64,000 nucleotides of DNA from positions 60,963,785-61,027,784 of the forward strand of contig OZ035997.1 in the NCBI GenBank assembly GCA_964035015.1. The letters run 5' to 3'. This DNA is from Corallium rubrum. Taxonomy: Eukaryota > Cnidaria > Anthozoa > Scleralcyonacea > Coralliidae. Positions 1-10,200 of the stretch are shown here, one piece after another. Positions within the stretch are counted from its first letter, which is position 1, and each line of letters opens with the position of its first letter. Under the pieces are notes generated by a model. That model worked only from the letters and a program-made list of their open reading frames with translations. It had not been told where the DNA came from and ran no database searches. The position numbers and the translations under genes are program-made.

Positions 1-150
1 ACAAAACAAAGGACAATCCTTTTCAGGGTGTCTGCTGTTTTGTATTTTATTAATTTACTCAGTGGTAACCGTAATTTTTGCTATTGGTAATATAAGTTGA
101 GTTTGCCTAATTTGAAAGGACTCGTGAAATTATAATGCAAGACTTTTTAA

Positions 151-260
151 CCCTTTACTGGCCACAGTTGGCATTCGGCAACTTATTAATTTTAATCTGG
201 CTAACGCCAGACGATTTTACTCGTCAAGGGAAGAGCTCCCGGAAACGTGGCCAGTAAAGG
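151..260. mobile_element. TTAA-flanked MITE
   Basis: A 110-bp element with terminal inverted repeats (CCCTTTACTGGCCAC at the left, its complement at the right) flanked on both sides by TTAA (147-150 and 261-264). The core TAACGCCAGACGATTTTACT recurs in the TTAA MITE of each receptor spacer, although the termini differ. TTAA duplications are typical of piggyBac or Kolobok transposons; no transposase is present. Confidence 0.75.
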
Positions 261-264
261 TTAA

Positions 265-771
265 ATCTCCTTTAACGTACACGGTTAATTTCAACTGATT
301 TTGTTGAACAAACTTGGAGATATAACTGATTTTACTATGCGTGAAATTGCTGTACCTTGGTTATAACGTCAGAGACCATCTTATTTACATACCAATTAAA
401 CAAACTAGAATATTTCGGGGGACGGGGGTGGAAATACGGAGAAGTTGTAAAAGGTCTCCCCATACCAGTTAATAAGTTGTTTTTTTTAATTAGACAAACT
501 TAATCTATATACTCTCGACAGGCTACAGTTCTTGTAGTCGAAAGCTCGTCTTTAAAAGTCTTTGGTCAAAGAACGCTTCGTCTTTATTTTTAAACATGTC
601 TCTACCTGACCGCGCATCTTCCATATTTCTACTTAGTTTATATTACCAATACCCTTTAATTATGGTTTCGCCAAAATCCTACGTCAATCTCGTTTGCTGT
701 ATAGGCGTGAATGTCTACATGTCGCCCTTATTGTCAAGTTGTTACTGATTGTTCTATCCGCTTAAATTTAG
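265..771. other. Non-coding, probable myosin intron
   Basis: No convincing coding region. The preceding myosin exon (the conserved segment upstream of the SH1 helix) was sought and not found, so it should lie left of the window. The stretch ends in the acceptor AAATTTAG just before the exon at 772. Confidence 0.5.
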
Positions 772-909
772 GGAGACGAAACAAGGAAAAGGTCTCCTTC
801 GCTTGGGGCACAATTCAAGAAATCTTTAGACTTACTCATGAAGACTCTTCAAGCTTGTCATCCATTTTTTGTCAGATGTATCAAGCCAAATGAAGTCAAG
901 AAACCCTTG
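772..909 (+). CDS. Unconventional myosin (class VII-like) motor exon
   Basis: The 46-codon exon runs from an AG acceptor at 770-771 to a GT donor at 910-911, phase 0 at both ends. It begins [12 protein letters not shown], continues with the [10 protein letters not shown] segment and contains [10 protein letters not shown], the near-invariant myosin motor sequence leading to the SH1 helix. The ETRKRSP segment is characteristic of class VII myosins (MYO7A/B). It reads in phase into the exon at 2672. In the motor head this region couples nucleotide state to lever-arm movement. Only two exons are visible, so the window holds either part of a larger gene or a duplicated fragment. The class VII assignment is from remembered family sequence and less certain than the myosin call. 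Confidence 0.85.
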
Positions 910-2228
910 GTAATTCTAAAAAAAATAGTATTATAAATGTCAATCAATAACCTATATATAACTGCGGGGTGCCCCTCCGGAAATGACCTTATTACACACC
1001 ATTAGGTGCCATAGATTACTTCGGGGGCTCTGTTCAGGAACTACCTTAGCCATCAATTTGGAAATGCTTTGGCATGACCGCGAAGTAGTTATATCCAAGC
1101 CACAGGGTAAAGATCAACGAGAAGTCTACCTCGGTGTTGGTACCTTTGATGTTTTTGTCCTCATATTTCCGGCCGTGGATCTGACTTTTGCCTTAATATC
1201 ACAGTTATTTAGACGTCGTAAAATGGTTTGAAACGTTACTCTAGCAAAATACAGACTACACTTCCTAATAATTTTTTTTTTGCTCGGGGCCCGCGAGATT
1301 TACCCGCACTTCCTACCCTGTAGTTACGCCACTGCCCATCTTGTTACCAATCACAAGCCAGCTTTTGGCCAGTCACGTGTCTTGTGAGAACGAAAAGCGT
1401 ATGGGACTAATTTTAACAAAATACAAGACGCTTGGGTCGGGCGTTCACTCGAGCTACTGGCAAAGTTTGGAGGTGCTTTGGTAGAACATACTGATTGTAG
1501 TGTTATTGTAGCAATTACAAAATCGAAGCCTGAATGGTGGTAGTGGACCGAGGAAGATCAGATCGAAGGCTGAATATGGTGCATATACTTCACACTGGTA
1601 AACATCTTTGCGATCAAGACCGTTGTCAGCCACATCTGATCACTGTTAAACTGCAAAGTCACTCAGTCTTTTCGAAATCTACCAACAATGTGCAAGAACA
1701 CTTTGATCAAAAGGCAAAGCTGTTGTTTAACTTTTTGTCCAACTCCATAACTCACCGGAAGCATGAGTAATGGCGGAAGTAAAAAATGCAAAATCGCGAT
1801 GTGACACCCAAAAAAAAAGGAAAAGAAACCGAGCCAAAACCTAGACTCGGCTTACCACATTTAGCTTAGACAGTTGACAAATATTCTTAAAGCCAAAAAC
1901 AGTGAGCACGAAATGCAACTAAATCTGAACATACTGTATTTACGCGTCTTCTTTAAAGGCTAATTGTTATTGGTTCCATGTTGTATTTACATGTTTCTCG
2001 ACTTTCTAAGTGTACCAGTCAGTTCTGTGCTTACTTTATTCCACCAAACGCGGCAAGTTTTTTCAAGAAACCTATTAGTGTCACACCGAAATTTACTTTT
2101 ATTTTAACATCTTTGAAGTTTTTACTTTAGAAATTAACGAATTAGTTTCTCTGTAAAGCTTTCGCTCAAAGAATTTTTTCTATTTCTATTTTTTCTACAT
2201 CTCCGACCTGATTACACGTTACATTCCA
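910..2228. other. Intron of the myosin gene (left part)
   Basis: Starts with the GT donor at 910. Short open frames at 983-1231 and 1534-1770 resemble nothing I know and lack supporting signals. The right part of the intron is occupied by a retrotransposon 3' end. Confidence 0.6.
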
Positions 2229-2426
2229 CGAAAAACTCTCCGCTCTTCATCCGAAATTCTTCTCAACCGTGTCAATTTTAATCTACTCTCTTATGGCCAT
2301 CGATCCTTCTCCGTTGCCGCTCCTGAACTCTGGAACACTTTACTTAGAAACATCAGATCTTCCCCAAGTCTCTCTATTTTTAAATCCAAAATCAAAACAC
2401 ATCTCTTTAAGTCTGTCTTTAATTAG
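2229..2426 (+). mobile_element. 3' end of a non-LTR retrotransposon ORF (truncated copy)
   Basis: Sixty-five codons plus a stop encode the typical C-terminus of a CR1/L2/RTE-type reverse transcriptase ORF, including RSFSVAAPELWNTL and FKSKIKTHLFK. Nothing upstream extends the frame, so the copy is 5'-truncated, the usual outcome of incomplete target-primed reverse transcription. It lies in the same orientation as the myosin exons, inside their intron. Confidence 0.8.
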
Positions 2427-2489
2427 TTTTTGAGCTTTTGTAAAGCGCCTGGAGCAGACCTGGATAGGCGCTATATAAATAAATAAATA

Positions 2490-2548
<59 letters not shown>

Positions 2549-2576
2549 TACTATTATTATTATTATTATTATTATT
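2427..2576 (+). repeat. Retrotransposon 3' UTR and (TTA)n tail
   Basis: Just after the stop codon, GCGCCTGGAGCAG and GGCGCTATATAAATAAA form the small stem common at CR1/L2-type 3' ends. A long TTA trinucleotide array follows (about 2490-2576, with a few ACT variants). The array is probably the element's tail, later expanded. Confidence 0.75.
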
Positions 2577-2671
2577 CAAACGAGTTATCAGCATGTAGTC
2601 GCCAACACTTCGGTATAGAATTACACTGCGCTACTCCACACAAGTGGTAAAGTTTTAATGTTCTTTTCTAG

Positions 2672-2733
2672 ATGTTTGACCGAGAGCTCTGCTGCCGCCA
2701 ACTTCGCTATTCAGGAATGATGGAAACCATCAG
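2672..2733 (+). CDS. Unconventional myosin motor exon (next exon)
   Basis: A 62-bp exon between an acceptor (TTCTTTTCTAG) and a donor (CAG/GTACGTG). It encodes MFDRELCCRQLRYSGMMETI and then the first two bases of an Arg codon (phase 2). This is the conserved block directly after the IKPNE exon in class VII myosins, and the codon phase matches the exon ending at 909. I found no following exon (IRRAGYPIR-like) in 2734-7210, so the gene either continues through a very long intron that would contain the receptor array, or is broken here. Confidence 0.85.
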
Positions 2734-3112
2734 GTACGTGCTATGAAATATATTGTAAAATTACTCTACTGCGTATGCAATTATGTATACAATACAAGGT
2801 TTTGTTGCGAAGTATTTCTCACTTACGATTCGTTAGACTTAACGTGCTAGAGGATCCACAATATAGGTTTTTCGGGACGCGGGGTAGCGATTATTTTGAT
2901 AACAAGACACGTACGAGAAAAAAAATGGACGAGATTTGGGATTTCAAAAAATGTCGGAAAACTAGATCTATAAAAATTTTGCTTACGTGATTTGGGAAAT
3001 AAGGAGATTCGAGATTTCTTAAATAACGAAGACGTTGGCCGTACGGGGTACGAGAAGGGTAGCAAATATGGAGCGAGATTCAGGATTTAAAAAGCTGATG
3101 GACCCTCTATAA
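2734..3112. other. No gene seen
   Basis: Begins with the donor of the preceding exon. AT-rich, with overlapping short frames on both strands and no recognisable motif. The TAA at 3110-3112 is the left target duplication of the MITE that follows. Confidence 0.5.
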
Positions 3113-3722
3113 AGCCTGGTTTCCATTTGGTCGCGACCGTGTCTTAAAGTGCCTATGAAACGAAAAGTAAGTCTGTCTTATTTGAAAGAACACTTAAAAT
3201 GATATAGGGTAACATCTTTTGCAGTTTTTCGTTTCCTTGCTTCATTCTTGAGATATTTCAGTTCTTTGATATGCAAATTAAACATTTTGACGTCGCACGT
3301 GCATTACGATTGTCGAAAAGTTATATATCTTAATGCTATTGTCAAAATATAATCACTTGAAAATCTGCATGTTTAGTGTTCTGGGCGAAACACCCGCAGT
3401 TGCTTCCTTCGAATTATTTTGGTTTGATTATAGATATATAACTTTTTCGATAACTCATTACGCACATGTGACGTAAAATGTTTAATTTGCATATCAAACA
3501 AACTGAAATATCTCAAGAACCAAGCAAAGAAACGAAAAACTTTAAGATATGTTACTCTATCATTTTAAGTGTTCTTTCAAATAGGACAGAGTTAATTTTC
3601 GTTTAACGGTCACGGAACCGAAGCGTAGGGATGTGTTTATTTTGTTATAACAAAAGAAATACGTTGCAACGCTTCACTTCCGCGACCGTTAAGACACGTT
3701 GCGACCAAATGGACACCAGGCT
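3113..3722. mobile_element. 610-bp PIF/Harbinger-type foldback MITE
   Basis: Terminal inverted repeats AGCCTGGTTTCCATTTGGTC and GACCAAATGGACACCAGGCT are flanked by a 3-bp TAA duplication (3110-3112 and 3723-3725), the PIF/Harbinger signature. The complementarity continues inward for most of the length (for example AAGAACACTTAAAATGATA pairs with the TATCATTTTAAGTGTTCTT block), so the element could fold into one long hairpin. No coding capacity. Confidence 0.8.
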
Positions 3723-3724
3723 TA

Positions 3725-4053
3725 AAGCTAGATTTTTACTAGGTGTATAATAGGCCTATTGCACATGACGCTAAAAGGGTCCATCTGAAAGACAACTTCA
3801 AAGTTCCGCTATTCAACAAAGCGAATAAATCAATAAAAATTCCATTGTTTAAGAGTATTTCACGAAAATCTTTTTATGGGTGTAATAAAGAATTAGAATA
3901 GGCCTACTGTGTGCCATATTTACAGAAAAGCGAGGTAATTATGCTTTGTTATATCATTCTGCGTTTCTCAAACATTCGTAATAAGATTTTCGTGACATAG
4001 AACTACCGTGGTAATCGCCTCATATAAACAGCCCCTTAGTGGAAATCTAGCTT
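3725..4053. mobile_element. Small inverted-repeat element
   Basis: AAGCTAGATTTTTACTAGG at the left is matched by CCTTAGTGGAAATCTAGCTT at the right in inverted orientation, 329 bp apart. The termini resemble those of the adjacent element at 4058. Non-coding; no clear target duplication. Confidence 0.55.
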
Positions 4054-4057
4054 GCAT

Positions 4058-4218
4058 TTAAGCTGAATTTCCACTAGGCGTGATTAAAATATTGCGCGCT
4101 TGATTTTATTTCTTTTGTCTTGTGAGTTTTCATGTGGAACGAAGTGGAAAACTATTCAATTTGTGCAAAATAAAAGTCGAGTGCGCAACATTTTACACCT
4201 AGTGAAAATTCAGCTTAA
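4058..4218. mobile_element. Short MITE related to its left neighbour
   Basis: TTAAGCTGAATTTCCACTAG and CTAGTGAAAATTCAGCTTAA form inverted ends of a 161-bp element. Both ends carry TTAA, which may be part of the inverted repeat or a target duplication. Non-coding. Confidence 0.55.
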
Positions 4219-4590
4219 ATCAGTGAAAATTCAGGAGGTTTTTGTCGCGCATGCGACTTTGTGCAATTACATTTTCGTCCCGAGCTCTCAGTTGGAACAG
4301 GTCCAGTTGAGAGGCCACAAGATAAAAGAGGGCGATCGCAAAACGTCCATCTGGCTTAAAGCCGGTTTTCCACTAGGCGATTTTTTTCGTGCAAATCGAT
4401 TTTGTATTGTTAGAATTGAATGAATTTCTAATTTGTGAAATTAAAAAGAAAAAGTCGGTTCGCGCGAAAAGGGTTGCCTATTGGAAAATTGTTTTAGAGC
4501 GCGGAGGAAAGAGGGTGAAGAATTGGGGAAAAAACTGCGGGTGTGAAAAAAGTTTACTTGTGAGAAGGATATAAAGTGGAAACACATTGA
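4219..4590. other. No gene; partial terminal-repeat copy
   Basis: Contains another TTCCACTAGGCGA-type terminus near 4368 with no clear right-hand partner, so it looks like a broken copy of the MITE family to its left. The open frame through 4100-4423 crosses two MITE ends and is not credible as a gene. Confidence 0.45.
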
Positions 4591-4593
4591 ATC

Positions 4594-4985
4594 CCTCGTT
4601 TGCGCGATATTTTAGTTTGTTTGATGTGGAAAAATTAAATATCTTGACGTCAACGTGCATAATGAGTTAACTAAGAAGGCTATATATCTTTGCTATATAT
4701 CAAGCATGATCAAAAAAGGTTCTACATGTTTGGTGTTGTTGGAGAAACACATGCACCCACACGCTTCCTTCAAAGTAATTTGGTTTGATAATAGGAAAGA
4801 TATATACTTCTCCGATAACATTATGCACATGTGACGTCAAGATGTTTAATTTCCATATCAAACAAACAAATGTATTAACAATGGAAGCAAGGAAGCGAAG
4901 AACTGACGTTTCTTTGACGTTTCTTTGTCATTTTAATTGTTCCTTTAAATAAGACGGACTTAATTTTTGCTTAATGCACTTTAAA
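4594..4985. mobile_element. Decayed relative of the 3113-3722 foldback MITE
   Basis: Shares several internal blocks with the foldback at 3113-3722: AAATCTTGACGTC-like arms, a central TTGGTTTGAT segment, CACATGTGACGT, and an arm ending in TATCAAACAAAC. The outer termini are not recognisable. Its right end passes into sequence shared with all later receptor spacers (GACTTAATTTT..GCTTAATG), so this junction lies close to the left edge of the array. Confidence 0.5.
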
Positions 4986-5639
4986 CCACAGTCGGCAAAA
5001 CAAGATATGTTTAAATTTTACACGTCCCATTGAAGTTGCAAATGAAGTTGCACCATGGAAAATATTGATCAGTTGATGAGCCACGTAAGAAACCTTGAGG
5101 GCAGCTTGCAGACTTAAAGTTCTTGGCAATATGTTTAATTGATCATCAAGTTTATAATTTCAGCTATGTTGCTTAAATTAATCCAGAATGCGGCAATCAT
5201 GACGTAGATTTCTAACTCCTTTTTTAATTTCACATAAACATATTGAATTATCAACGCCGTTTGATTTCAGCAGAATTTTCCACTCACCTACAATTAAGTT
5301 TGGATTTAAGTTCTTTGATTCTTACTTTAATCTTTATAATCTCATGTAATCCAGGATTAAAGGTAGTTTTAAATCCGTAAACAGGACATCACGGGAAAAA
5401 TTTAGATCAATTATATGTAACGAGTATATCTGAAAATACGTTTTAAGAGCAAACTGATCAAGTTTAACAGTTCAAGTATTAAATAAACACAACAATTTGG
5501 CAATCCTTGTCTTTACATTATCTCCCATCTTGTTTGCTTGGCAACCGTTTTAAAAGTACCTCCATTTACAGCATATGGTCCATTTATGACTGTTTCCGGA
5601 GATTCTTTCTAAGATTAAGTATTAGACTAAGTGCATGGA

Positions 5640-5655
5640 ACGATGTAACACAGTT
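5640..5655. other. Empty site for the 5S-derived SINE
   Basis: Unit 1 reads GAACGATGTAACACAG without interruption. In the flanks of copies 2 to 6 the same place reads GAACAATGT, then about 350 bp of SINE, then TAACACAG. Unit 1 thus keeps the pre-insertion state. Confidence 0.75.
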
Positions 5656-6396
5656 TTCTTTTTTTAACTATCATTTCCTAACGGCTGCAAACGATAATAG
5701 GTTTTATACACATCATGTCTCTTAATGACGTATCAGCTGATTGTAAGAATCCTTAAAGGAAGCTTACAAACATCAAGGCCTTGGCAATATCACTCTAATA
5801 AATGTGATGTCTAAGACCTCTTTCAAGGGCCATGCAATTAATTACGTGAGGCGAGTTGGCCCGGCCTGACTCGTCTGATTAGGATTTTACTGTGGGTTTT
5901 AAACTCGTCATAAACTAAATTTCAAAAAAAAAAAATTTCTTCTAATATTTGCTACGAGCCCCCATTCAGCTGACACTAAAAGCTCATTTGACAATTGCTA
6001 TTGTTAAGAAACTTTATTAAACAGACACTATAGGTCATATAGGTCATATAGAAAGCATCGGTTAAAAAAGCGATCAATTCAAAAACTTTCGCAGGAAGCG
6101 CTATTAAGGAAATTATCTATTGTCTCCGATCAAAGCCTTCTCCATTTTTATGTACAGCTATTCTATTTCTATGCTCGAAGCATCAGTTTTCGTTATCAAA
6201 ACTATTCTTGGCAGTTTTCTACCTTTTCACTTTGCTTTATTCACAATGAAGTATAGCCTAGTTTCGTTATATATTTCACTCACCCACGTGGAAATATGTC
6301 TGTATTAAACAACTTTTTTTAACAGTTGATTTTGGACGGAGAAGTTCAAGTTCGAGTTTTATTCACATTAGAAGGAGAAACTATTTACAAGAGAGA

Positions 6397-7030
6397 ATAT
6401 ACTAATATTTTTTTTGTATATGATATAAATTATAATTACAGGGAAAGAATATGTGGAGTACAGAGAACAAAGTAGCGTAAGCTTTCGAGTTGTTCTCTGC
6501 TCATATTTTAGTTCAATAAAATAGATGCCGACTGAGCTAATAATTAATTACTCAGTTCCCTCGCGGTCACCCCCAGTGCCATAAAAGGCACTAGGGAATG
6601 AATGTGAACCTCCAGAAGGATAACAAACACTATACATACTACATATGATATATCAATTACAATTAAACTTAAATTTACGTATAATAAGAATTTTCACAAT
6701 GAAATAAGTAATAACACGCAATAAAGACAAGAAAAGAGTGGAAAAACAAACAAAAAAAAATAAAACGGGAGAGAATTACGTCACGGTGGTCTTAGTGATA
6801 TGTGTATAATGACAGTTCCAAGGAGTTGCACTTGGGATTTGAATATACTCGTTATGCATCTTGATAGGATGAAAGGTAGTATTTACACGGCATGTGTTAC
6901 TCTAGTAAAATGTTTGATGTCTTAGTGTAACTTAAAAATCTACGTCATGTTTGTCCTAGTATAGTAATTCTGTCTTATGATTCAAGCAGCATGACTGAAT
7001 TTACCTACTGACCAGACATCACGTTCATTA
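6397..7030. other. Insertion specific to unit 1
   Basis: Other units run directly from TTACAAGAGAGGATTCATTAG into the receptor proximal flank. Unit 1 has about 0.63 kb between ACAAGAGA and CATTAGCCATTAGTC. The insert is AT-rich and contains an imperfect stem (GAGAACAAAGTAGC / GAGTTGTTCTC). No coding capacity or family recognised. Confidence 0.5.
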
Positions 7031-7210
7031 GCCATTAGTCAAGAGTGATATTTAATTATCCTTCCCCATTTGTTATAATGAGAAAGATTTATTAAACATT
7101 AAACATTAAACATAGTGAAGACTTTGATCTATATCTGTAAACACTTCAAATATAATATTCTTACGTAGGTGCAACTTATTTAAGAAACAAAATGTGTAAT
7201 ATCGAAACAT

Positions 7211-10200
7211 ATGGTATTTTGCAGCCGTTGGAACATGAAGGTTTTTAACAACACTGCTATGAGAAACTTTGTTACATTGTTCCAATTAGTCTTAATACTT
7301 AGTTTGTCATTTGGTGAAACTCGAACTTCAAGGCGGTTGGTGGACAACGTCGAAAGAAAAAGATATAGCGCAACTGTTGAGGGTTTTTTGTATGGTTCTT
7401 TTAAGCGAAGTAAAGTGCTTAATACGACTCGGAGAACAGCAACGTCATGGAATGATTTCTGGTTGCGAGCGACAACTTCTAGTAGGAATAGAAACAATTT
7501 AAATACAGAACATGAAATTGTTTTGCATTATTCAAAGGGTGAAACAACCAAAGGAAAAGAGATAGACAGTCAGCACTATCGTTCACCATTGATAGTAAGC
7601 CGTCGCAACGAAGTTGAAGGAGTGAAGCAAATGAACATTAAGCTAAGAGCTGCAAGAAATCTCGACGATCATGAAGAGAATAAGACAGACGAACCAGTCT
7701 TACCTGTATGTCCTGCAGAAGTGTCGTGCCATGCTAATTGTTGGAGTCGTTTCAACAAACCCTCAACTAACCAAAGACTTAAATGTCATTGCGATCCTTA
7801 CTGCAACTTCTTTAACGATTGTTGTGCCGACAATGAACGATATTGTGGGAAGGGACAGTTGGTTTCTGATCCGATAGATCAAAACCTGTTTTCTTGCGCT
7901 TGGCTATCTAATATTAAAAATATTGAAAAAGTGTGGTTCGTGAGCAAATGTCCTGAGAACTTTGAACCTAAGGAACTATCATTGAAGTGTCAAAATGTTC
8001 CAGAGCGATTGAGCGGACACGACATTCGCAGTAACATTCCTGTGATCGGCGAGAATAATGTGTTATTCCGAAATGAATATTGCGCCCGCTGTAATCGCGT
8101 TAAAGTGCTAGAATACTTTGGTCTTACTATTTCCTGTTCCGTCCTGCCACCTTCATCCATAACTACAATCGAAGGAATGGTAGCGTTCGCTTTGAAATTT
8201 TGTGAACCTGGGAGCATTGCTATTTTCAAAAAGAAACATCAACGTGCGCATAATTGTAACACAAAATTCAGGATTGTACGATCGTGTCCCGAAAAACATA
8301 TATACCAACACGATTGCACCAATGGTCCCGTCGGGCTGGTCGAAGATTATCGCCGATATTCCATAATATACAGAAACATCTGGTGTAGTTATTGTTGGAA
8401 TGTATCAAAAAAGGAACTACATTGTAGTTTCTTTCGCACACCTCCGTGGATACGTCCCCGTACCCGCAGTGGTGGTATAAGTATAACTCCATCCCTGTCT
8501 CTTGCAATGGATCTTTCGAGTGATAACCGGCATAGTTCGCGCCTCGAAGTTTTATGTCCCAACTACGACCCTTACCTTGAATTATGCCGCGCTCCCCTTG
8601 ATGTCATACCGCCAGTGGAAGATTTTCTCGATAAATATCTGGTGGTAATCTGGCTCAAGACTGAAGACCCAAATTTCTCTATAACCACTGCTAACTTCTT
8701 GTCTTCTCTGAAAACTGTTTTTAATATCAATAGTTCGCAAGTGTCGAACATCAGCGTTACCAAATACATGTCGTACAAGAAATATCCGATAATCTACTTG
8801 TACTCCTTGGTTAGTTTTGAGTTGTCTCTGACAAACGAGGAAACATTGCGTTTAGCAAAAGAAAACCGAACTAAAATAATTGACACTCAACAGTCCAACT
8901 TATTCCCTCTAAAGAATGGATCTTGGAGTTTCCCACTTAGAAACCTCTTGGTTTTCTCCCGAGAATTTGACATAGTTATATACTCGAATGATACTCTCAG
9001 GAATGCTACATTCACAGTATTTAAAACCTCGTCTCGTCAACTGGCGTGCATTCGAAAACGGACATATCCTCCCGGTGATTACACTAAACTAGAAAACGAC
9101 CAATATTTTATCAAATCGACAGGGAAAACATTCGGTAAAAAGAAGGTGTTTTCCGAGTCCAGTAATTCAAAGACCCGAAAAACTATTTTTATTTGCGAAA
9201 AGGTTGTTTTTACGAACTGCGAAGGAGAACGAATCGTCCTAAAGCCAGAGGAATACAAAAAGTTTATGAATCTCAGCATACTCTATAACAGAACAAACGT
9301 AAGGTATGATTTCGGGGAGTATGACTTAGAAAATGGAGCGGTCATGGTATGTGGGCACGATTTGCAGCTGCGTGATTCGAAAGTCCCAGTTGAAAATCAA
9401 GACAGTACACAACTTTATCTAACGTATTTAACATGGATTGGGTTTCTTATATCCATGATCTCTTCATTTCTTGTCATTCAAACCTACGCTATTTTCTCCG
9501 AACTTCGTCGTCTTCCTGGGAAAAACATTTTAAGTTTGGCCGTGTCGTTGTTCCTAGTGCAACTTCTTTGGCTGAGTGCGGTTGGTCGACCTCGTCCGGC
9601 CCTCGTCTGTCACGTGACCGCAGTTGTCGAGCACTACCTGTTCCTCGTGTCATTCGTCGCCATGGCAACGATTGCGTATCACACACATTCCGTGTTCGCG
9701 AGCAAGGTGGTATCGAGAGACGAATCTCTGGCGAGCGAAAACAAGAAGTTCCTCATGTTCTCGACCATTGTTTGGGGTTTTCCCGCCATTTTTGTCATCG
9801 CGTGCGCGGTGATAGATGACCAGGATGTTTACGATATTTACGTGAACGATAGATTGCAGATATGTTGGTTCAAAACTAAAGAAGCCCAGGAGTATTTGTT
9901 TGTCCTTCCAGTCGGTTTAATCTTGGCTTTCAACGTGATATTCTTCATTCGTACCGTGGTTGTCATTCAGCGCCAACGTTCTGAAAGCTCTGTATTAACT
10001 GCGTTGTCTCGTCAACGACCAAGAACCATGTTGTGGATATACCTCAAGCTCTCCACCTTGATGGGCTTCAGTTGGCTCTTCGGCTTGATGGATGTGCTGA
10101 TAGACTCGACCCAAGTCTTCTCGTATCTGGTCGTGATTTTTGCATCATTTCAAGGTCTTTACATGGCCGTCGCTTTTCTTTGCAACAAACGTATTTTAAA

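Larger units (their letters stand above)
4930..7210 (+). repeat. 5' flank of array unit 1
   Basis: From about 4930 the sequence aligns with the spacer upstream of every later receptor copy (AACAAGATATGTTTAAATTT at ~5004, again near 11670, 22575 and 29675). This is the most diverged flank: it lacks the ~245-bp palindrome and surrounding ~0.8 kb and lacks the 5S-derived SINE, and it has its own insertion near 6.4-7.0 kb. No gene seen. Confidence 0.75.

Noticed and set aside
983-1770. Two unknown frames in the myosin intron
   Set aside because: No family resemblance, no start context and ordinary length for chance; left as intron.
7180-7497. Antisense open frames of 60-105 codons over each receptor copy
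   Set aside because: They recur only because the receptor sequence recurs; they sit in fixed antisense or shifted frames of a strong coding region and have no similarity or signals of their own.
9330-9430. A GPS autoproteolysis site before TM1
   Set aside because: A Cys is present (VCGH) but the Trp and the HL/T cleavage triplet are not visible.
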